Of a stretch of DNA of 18,456 bases, positions 14,570 to 18,456 are shown in pieces. This DNA comes from Deltaproteobacteria bacterium (GTDB taxonomy: Bacteria > Desulfobacterota > Dissulfuribacteria > Dissulfuribacterales > JALVPX01), in contig JALVPX010000056.1 in NCBI GenBank assembly GCA_027031565.1, positions 1 through 18,456 of the forward strand. Direction: 5' to 3'. A program made the position numbers and the translations under genes. The notes beneath the pieces were generated by a model that did no database searches, was not told the DNA's origin, and was given only the letters and a program-made list of their open reading frames with translations. The first letter of the stretch is position 1; every line of letters starts with the position of its first letter.

Positions 14570-15961
14570 GTGAGAAGCCGTATCCAACACGAAATAACCG
14601 AGATCAAGGACAGGCTGCTGCAGATGTCTTCCATGTCTGAAGAGGCTGTCCGCACGGCCATCCAGGCAAGCCAGCGCCAGGACAGCGAACTGGCCAAGCG
14701 TGTCATGGAACAGGACTGGGAGATCGACTATGCCGAGGTGGAGATACATGGCCTGATATTGAGGACCCTGGCCCTGCAGCAGCCAATGGCAGTGGACCTG
14801 CGTTTCCTGGCGGCTGCGCTTCAGATAACCAGCCAGCTGGAACGCGCAGGGGACCATGCAGTAAATATTGCTGAACAGGTGATCAACCTTACAGAGAAAA
14901 GCAATATAATAGCCGTAGCCTCCCCTAACCTGACGGACATGGCACGACAGGCCCTCAAAATGCTGGCCGATGCAATCAATTCTTTTGTTTACAATGATGC
15001 GGATCTTGCTTACCGGGTAATAAGTCAGGACAAAGAAGTGGATGACCTCTATACGAAGGTCCTGTCCGAAGAGATCAAGACCATGGAAAAGGATGTATCC
15101 GAGGTCAGGCCTGGGGTCTATCACATAATCCTGGCTATAAACATAGAACGCATAGCAGACCTTGCGACGAACATAGCAGAGGATGTGGTCTTCCTGGTGG
15201 AAGGCCGCCTGATACGCCACGAAGAAGGAAAAGAAAAGCCGGTTGCCGTTGCCCCGCACGCAGAGGTAAAGGAGCCTGCAGAAGGCGAGTTGCGGCCATG
15301 CCCTGAAAGGCCCGCCACAGGCCGGAGGGAGCCGCTGGAGTGCCTTGAGAATCATGCACGCCACGTGCACGACTGCCTTGAGAAGACCATGCTGGCCGTA
15401 AAGGCTTACATGGAGGGCCGCAAAGAGGATTTCGAGCGCTATGCAAATGAGGTGACCGAGCTCGAACACGCAGCTGATATGATAAAGAGGAATGTGAGGG
15501 CCCACCTTCCAAAGGGCATCATCATGCCCATAGATAAATTTGAGCTCTTTCTCTATCTCAACGAGCAGGATGCCATAGCAGGAAGCGCAGAAGACCTGCT
15601 TGAATGGCTTACCTACAGAAGCCCGCTCTTTTCTGAAGACCTTCGTGTGCGAATAGAGAAATTGATGCTAAAATGCGTCAGCCTGGTAGAAGAGCTACCA
15701 AGGATAATAAACGGGGCCAGGACATATTTTGAAACTGGTGACGAAGAAACAAGGGTGTGGATAAAGGATAAGATAAGGGATCTTCGCATCGAGGAGCATG
15801 ACGCAGACATCATGGAGCATCAGTTGAAACGCAAGGTTTTCTCAAAAGACGAGGACCCTGTCACCGTTTTCTACATGGTCAGGCTGGTTGAGCTTATAGG
15901 AAGCACCGCAGACCACGCAGAAAGCGCGGTTGATATACTCAGATCAATGATTGCCAAATAG
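14570..15961 (+). CDS. phoU: PhoU domain fused to a DUF47/TIGR00153-like (PhoU-related) domain
   Basis: The 463-residue product is about twice the length of PhoU. Residues 1-215 form a PhoU: VMEQDWEIDYAEVEIH, LALQQPMAVDLRFL, and the paired metal-binding motifs ERAGDHAVNIAE (91-102) and ERIADLATNIAED (193-205). A Pro/Glu/Ala-rich linker (about 216-254) leads to a second helical domain with LEHAADMIKRNVRAHLPKG (298-316), IMPIDKFELFLYLNEQDAIA and ELIGSTADHAESAVDIL (441-457). That pattern is of DUF47, typically a partner of Pit phosphate transporters. PhoU proteins normally signal phosphate status from PstSCAB to PhoR; neither is in this window. GTG at 14570 is chosen because AAGGAG ends five bases before it; GTG at 14564 would lie within the ribosome binding site. 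Probably cytoplasmic, membrane-associated. Confidence 0.85.
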   Translation: MRSRIQHEITEIKDRLLQMSSMSEEAVRTAIQASQRQDSELAKRVMEQDWEIDYAEVEIHGLILRTLALQQPMAVDLRFLAAALQITSQLERAGDHAVNIAEQVINLTEKSNIIAVASPNLTDMARQALKMLADAINSFVYNDADLAYRVISQDKEVDDLYTKVLSEEIKTMEKDVSEVRPGVYHIILAINIERIADLATNIAEDVVFLVEGRLIRHEEGKEKPVAVAPHAEVKEPAEGELRPCPERPATGRREPLECLENHARHVHDCLEKTMLAVKAYMEGRKEDFERYANEVTELEHAADMIKRNVRAHLPKGIIMPIDKFELFLYLNEQDAIAGSAEDLLEWLTYRSPLFSEDLRVRIEKLMLKCVSLVEELPRIINGARTYFETGDEETRVWIKDKIRDLRIEEHDADIMEHQLKRKVFSKDEDPVTVFYMVRLVELIGSTADHAESAVDILRSMIAK

Positions 15962-15979
15962 GCAGGCAAAGGGATCTGC

Positions 15980-16867
15980 TCAACATTTAAATGCGTCAGC
16001 CTGTTTGTCTATGAACATGAAGGCGATTCGCACCTTGGTCTTCGATGTCACCTTGCCGTCACGGGCCAGGCCCTTGACGGTTTCTCTTACACGCTCTTTT
16101 TGTTTCTCGCTCAACTCCTTGTGAAGCTCGAGCTGCCAGATAATGGCTTCTGCATGCCTTTCGACCGATCTGGTGCGCTCCCAGCAGCCCCTGAAAAACC
16201 TTACATCAGGTGCAAACCCCTTGGTATAGAGGTAGTTGAACAGGAAGTGTATATCCATTCTCGTGGCATCTGGTTCCTTTCCCAGGATCTCCTTGCTTAA
16301 CCGCTTCACGAGCTCGTTTTCACGGATTCCTGCCCATGAAATAAATACTGCATAACGCCTGGAAAGCGCCAGAAAACGATCTACGTTGTCCATGGAGCGC
16401 AGCAAAGGCGTCATGGATACGAACACCAGATCAAACCTTTCGTCGGTTTGAAACTTGCGCCAATCCGCCAAAATGGTCTTTATATTCCTTATTCCGGCTG
16501 CCTCGGCCTTTTCTCGCAGCCTTTCAAGCATGGCCTGGGAGATGTCAAGGCATACCACCTCCTTTACCATCGGGGCCATTCTGAGGGCATAAATGCCCGT
16601 GCCGCAGGCGATATCAATTACCCGGTTTTCCTTCTGAAGCACCCCCCGTTCCCGGAGTGTATCCATGATGGTCCTGACCTGGAACTGGTAATCACTGCAC
16701 GCTTCGAGATCGTCATACGTGGCAGCAGCCTGGTCCCAGCACGATCCCTTTTCACTCCTGGGGAAGGCCTTGAAGGCCTTTGAAGATTCAGACAGCTCCT
16801 TCCAGAATCGAGGCGACCGGATGTGGCTTTCAGCGACTTTTTTACAGCTCTTGTTGCCCATGCTCAT
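15980..16867 (-). CDS. Class I SAM-dependent methyltransferase, substrate unknown
   Basis: The 295-residue product has WDQAAATYDD (44-53), motif I VIDIACGTGIYAL (83-95), the acidic loop CLDIS (106-110) and FDLVFVSM (145-152), which together define a Rossmann-like SAM methyltransferase. The C-terminal part (about 190-295) is charged and unassigned. No substrate can be named from sequence. It lies 72 bp downstream of the ABC transporter ATPase on the same strand and could act on the imported compound, but an AT-rich gap with a candidate promoter means it may also be separate. Its end is 18 bp from the convergent phoU stop, with no clear terminator between them. The start ATG has only a weak ribosome binding site; a second ATG is two codons in. 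Confidence 0.8.
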   Translation of the reverse strand: MSMGNKSCKKVAESHIRSPRFWKELSESSKAFKAFPRSEKGSCWDQAAATYDDLEACSDYQFQVRTIMDTLRERGVLQKENRVIDIACGTGIYALRMAPMVKEVVCLDISQAMLERLREKAEAAGIRNIKTILADWRKFQTDERFDLVFVSMTPLLRSMDNVDRFLALSRRYAVFISWAGIRENELVKRLSKEILGKEPDATRMDIHFLFNYLYTKGFAPDVRFFRGCWERTRSVERHAEAIIWQLELHKELSEKQKERVRETVKGLARDGKVTSKTKVRIAFMFIDKQADAFKC

Positions 16868-16903
16868 TTCCGTGCCATAAAAACGGCATAAATTATTTTT
16901 AAT

Positions 16904-16932
16904 ATGCTACATATTTTGGACGGACTTGTAAA
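16904..16932 (-). promoter_or_regulatory. Weak candidate promoter for the methyltransferase gene
   Basis: On the minus strand, TTTACA (16927-16932), a 17-base spacer and TAGCAT (16904-16909) lie in the AT-rich gap between the ATPase stop and the methyltransferase start. The match is moderate and AT-rich sequence gives such matches by chance. Confidence 0.3.
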
Positions 16933-16939
16933 ATCGTGC

Positions 16940-17749
16940 CTACAATGAGGAGTGAAGACCCAGCAGAAAGTAGATTCCCTTGCGTATGTCCTTTAATTCG
17001 CCTGCGGAGAGGTCCCGCGGATGAGGAAATTGCAGATCGATGTCTGCCTTCACACGGGAAGGGCGGTCGCCGAGGACAATCACCTTGTCGCCAAGCTGAA
17101 GCGCCTCGTCAATATCGTGGGTGATGAAGAATATGGTGGTATCAAACATGGCGTGGACGTTCAGCATCTCTTCCCGCATCTGAAGCCTGGTGACAAAATC
17201 GAGGGCGCCAAAAGGCTCATCCATGAAGAGGATGTCTGGTTCGCCTATCAAGGCCCTGGCAACCTCGGCTCTCCGCCTCATTCCTCCAGAAAGCTGGTGC
17301 GGATAGTGATCCCCAAAGTCGGCGAGCCCCACCATTTCAAGGTATTCCTGCACCTTTTCATCCCTTTCATGCCCTTTCAGGCCATGATTCATGATGCCGA
17401 GTGCAATATTTTCCCGGGCCGTCATCCAGGGGAAAAGACCATCTTCCTGAAATACAAATATGTGCCTGTTGCTTGGGCCTGTGACCTCCTTGCCGTCTAT
17501 CCGCACCTGCCCGGCAGTCGGCTCTTCGAACCCTGCCAGGATGCGTAGCATGGTGGATTTGCCGCACCCAGAAGGGCCTACTATGCAGGTGAAATCCCTC
17601 GGCTTGACCGAAAAGGTTACCCGGTCAAGCACAAGACACTCTTCACCCTGCCTGCACTGGGTGGAATATCGGGCAAGTGCACGCCGTTCGAGATAGATTT
17701 TAACCAGATCCTTTACAAGGATCTTCTCTAGCGCCTTAATCTCTTCCAT
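16940..17749 (-). CDS. ABC transporter ATPase, NitT/TauT family
   Basis: Energises import together with the permease encoded just upstream. The 269-residue product has Walker A GPSGCGKST (58-66), Q-loop VFQEDGLFPW (99-108), signature LSGGMRRR (153-160), Walker B ILFMDEPFGALD (173-184) and switch His211 in FFITHDIDEA. The Q-loop and overall pattern match the nitrate/sulfonate/taurine (SsuB/TauB) group. The substrate cannot be told from the ATPase. About 16 extra residues (roughly 22-37, with two Cys) sit between the first strand and the Walker A region compared with typical members. The frame extends upstream to 17929, but GAGGTGAA immediately before the ATG at 17749 and homology from KDLVKIY onward fix the start. 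It overlaps the permease by 22 bp. Confidence 0.92.
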   Translation of the reverse strand: MEEIKALEKILVKDLVKIYLERRALARYSTQCRQGEECLVLDRVTFSVKPRDFTCIVGPSGCGKSTMLRILAGFEEPTAGQVRIDGKEVTGPSNRHIFVFQEDGLFPWMTARENIALGIMNHGLKGHERDEKVQEYLEMVGLADFGDHYPHQLSGGMRRRAEVARALIGEPDILFMDEPFGALDFVTRLQMREEMLNVHAMFDTTIFFITHDIDEALQLGDKVIVLGDRPSRVKADIDLQFPHPRDLSAGELKDIRKGIYFLLGLHSSL

Positions 17750-18456
17750 TTCACCTCGGGGAGAAACTCCAGCCTCTTGACCACATTGTCCAGTGCCAGT
17801 CCTATCACCCCCACTGCCACCATGCCGGCTATTACGTGGTTCATATTCAAGGAATTCCTGGCATCGATTATCAAATATCCCAGGCCGCTTTTTACAGCCA
17901 TCATTTCCGCTGCCACGATCACGAGCCATGCAGTGCCCAACGTCACCCTGAGTCCTGTGACTATTTCAGGCAGTGCAGCCGGTAGAACCACGCACTTCAT
18001 GAACTGCCAGCCCCTTATGTCCAGATTTTGTGCAACCCTCAGGTATGTAATCTTGATGGACATGACGCCATCTATTGTGAACAGCAGGATGGGGAAAAAG
18101 GATGCAAGAAAGATCAGGAAGATGGCCGGCGGGTCACCGATCCCAAACCAAAGCATTGCCAGGGGGATCCAGGCCAGGGGTGAGATGGGCCTCAGAAAGT
18201 GTATCAATGGGTTGAGGAAATGCCTGGGGCCTTTTCTTAAACCCAAAAATATTCCAAGCACGATCGCAAATGATGCTGCCAGCAGATAGCCCCAGGTCAC
18301 CCTGAACAAGCTTGCAACCGCATGTCTGACGAGCTGCCCAGAAATCATCAGATCAAAGAGGCCCTGGGCAACTGAAACCGGTCCAGGAAGTAAGAAAGGG
18401 GAAATCGAAAAAAGACGGATCCCAGCTTCCCAAGCGGAAACAAACAATAAAAAAAC
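17728..18456 (-). CDS. ABC transporter permease, NitT/TauT family (5' end outside window)
   Basis: The frame is open to the window edge, so the N-terminus and true start are missing; about 242 residues are present. FLLPGPVSVAQGLFDL near the start is the usual region after the first membrane segment in SsuC/TauC-type permeases. Five further hydrophobic segments follow. The cytoplasmic EAA loop reads AQNLDIRGWQFMKCVVLPAALPEIVTGLR, which couples to the ATPase. VTLGTAWLVIVAAEM and GLGYLIIDARN are also typical of the family. The 3' end overlaps the ATPase gene by 22 bp. A substrate-binding protein gene would be expected further upstream, outside the window. The substrate could be a sulfonate, nitrate, an aromatic or a thiamin precursor; nothing here decides. 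Confidence 0.9.
   Translation of the reverse strand, partial: VFLLFVSAWEAGIRLFSISPFLLPGPVSVAQGLFDLMISGQLVRHAVASLFRVTWGYLLAASFAIVLGIFLGLRKGPRHFLNPLIHFLRPISPLAWIPLAMLWFGIGDPPAIFLIFLASFFPILLFTIDGVMSIKITYLRVAQNLDIRGWQFMKCVVLPAALPEIVTGLRVTLGTAWLVIVAAEMMAVKSGLGYLIIDARNSLNMNHVIAGMVAVGVIGLALDNVVKRLEFLPEVKWKRLRR

Noticed and set aside
14450..15505. 351-codon open frame on the minus strand
   Set aside because: Antisense shadow of yraN and phoU; composition is rich in Cys, His and Leu as expected from reversed codons, with no recognisable domain.
17750..17929. 60-residue N-terminal extension of the ABC ATPase frame
   Set aside because: It is antisense-free but lies within the permease gene in another frame, shows no ABC homology, and a strong ribosome binding site precedes the ATG at 17749.

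Overview
The window is typical of an anaerobic Desulfobacterota (former Deltaproteobacteria) chromosome. This is inferred from gene order and protein features, not from a phylogeny. The two housekeeping blocks, rpsF-rpsR-DUF2232-rplI-dnaB and ffh-rpsP-khpA-rimM-trmD-Methyltrn_RNA_4-rplS-rnhB-yraN, are arrangements known from that group. Coding density is high, with many start/stop overlaps and several TTG or GTG starts. No tRNA, rRNA, CRISPR array or intact insertion sequence was recognised.

Left edge (1-1570, minus strand) is accessory. It holds a hicB-type antitoxin gene, a 36-codon stub of the HicA toxin, and then, one base after the stub's stop, the 5' part of a secreted gingipain-like (peptidase family C25) protease that runs off the window. 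The stub carries the Shine-Dalgarno sequence of the protease gene, so the junction looks like a recombination point that removed the back half of hicA. Next comes about 520 bp (1571-2088) without a recognisable gene. This is the longest non-coding stretch here and may be decayed mobile DNA.

Block 1 (2089-6364, minus strand) reads rpsF, rpsR, a DUF2232 membrane protein, rplI, dnaB and rsmG. It has a plausible sigma-70 promoter and a leader hairpin in front of rpsF. Block 2 (6562-9394, plus strand) is a small heat-shock protein followed 22 bp later by the Lon protease. Both are protein-quality-control genes, divergent from block 1.

Block 3 (9469-15961, plus strand) starts with ffh (SRP GTPase) and continues through rpsP, khpA, rimM, trmD, a SPOUT-fold RNA methyltransferase, rplS, rnhB, yraN and a double-length PhoU protein. 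The ribosome-assembly and tRNA-modification genes are spaced by -17 to +70 bp and look co-transcribed. rplS is odd: a start codon with a good Shine-Dalgarno sequence and a recognisable L19 N-terminus is out of frame with the rest of L19. The PhoU protein fuses an N-terminal PhoU domain to a C-terminal DUF47/TIGR00153-like domain.

Right edge (15980-18456, minus strand) holds a NitT/TauT-type ABC importer (permease cut by the window end, then ATPase) followed by a class I SAM methyltransferase of unknown substrate. The substrate-binding protein is not in the window.

The strongest candidates for a second look are the hicA/C25 junction, the rplS 5' end and the PhoU-DUF47 fusion. No clear-cut new multi-gene system was seen.
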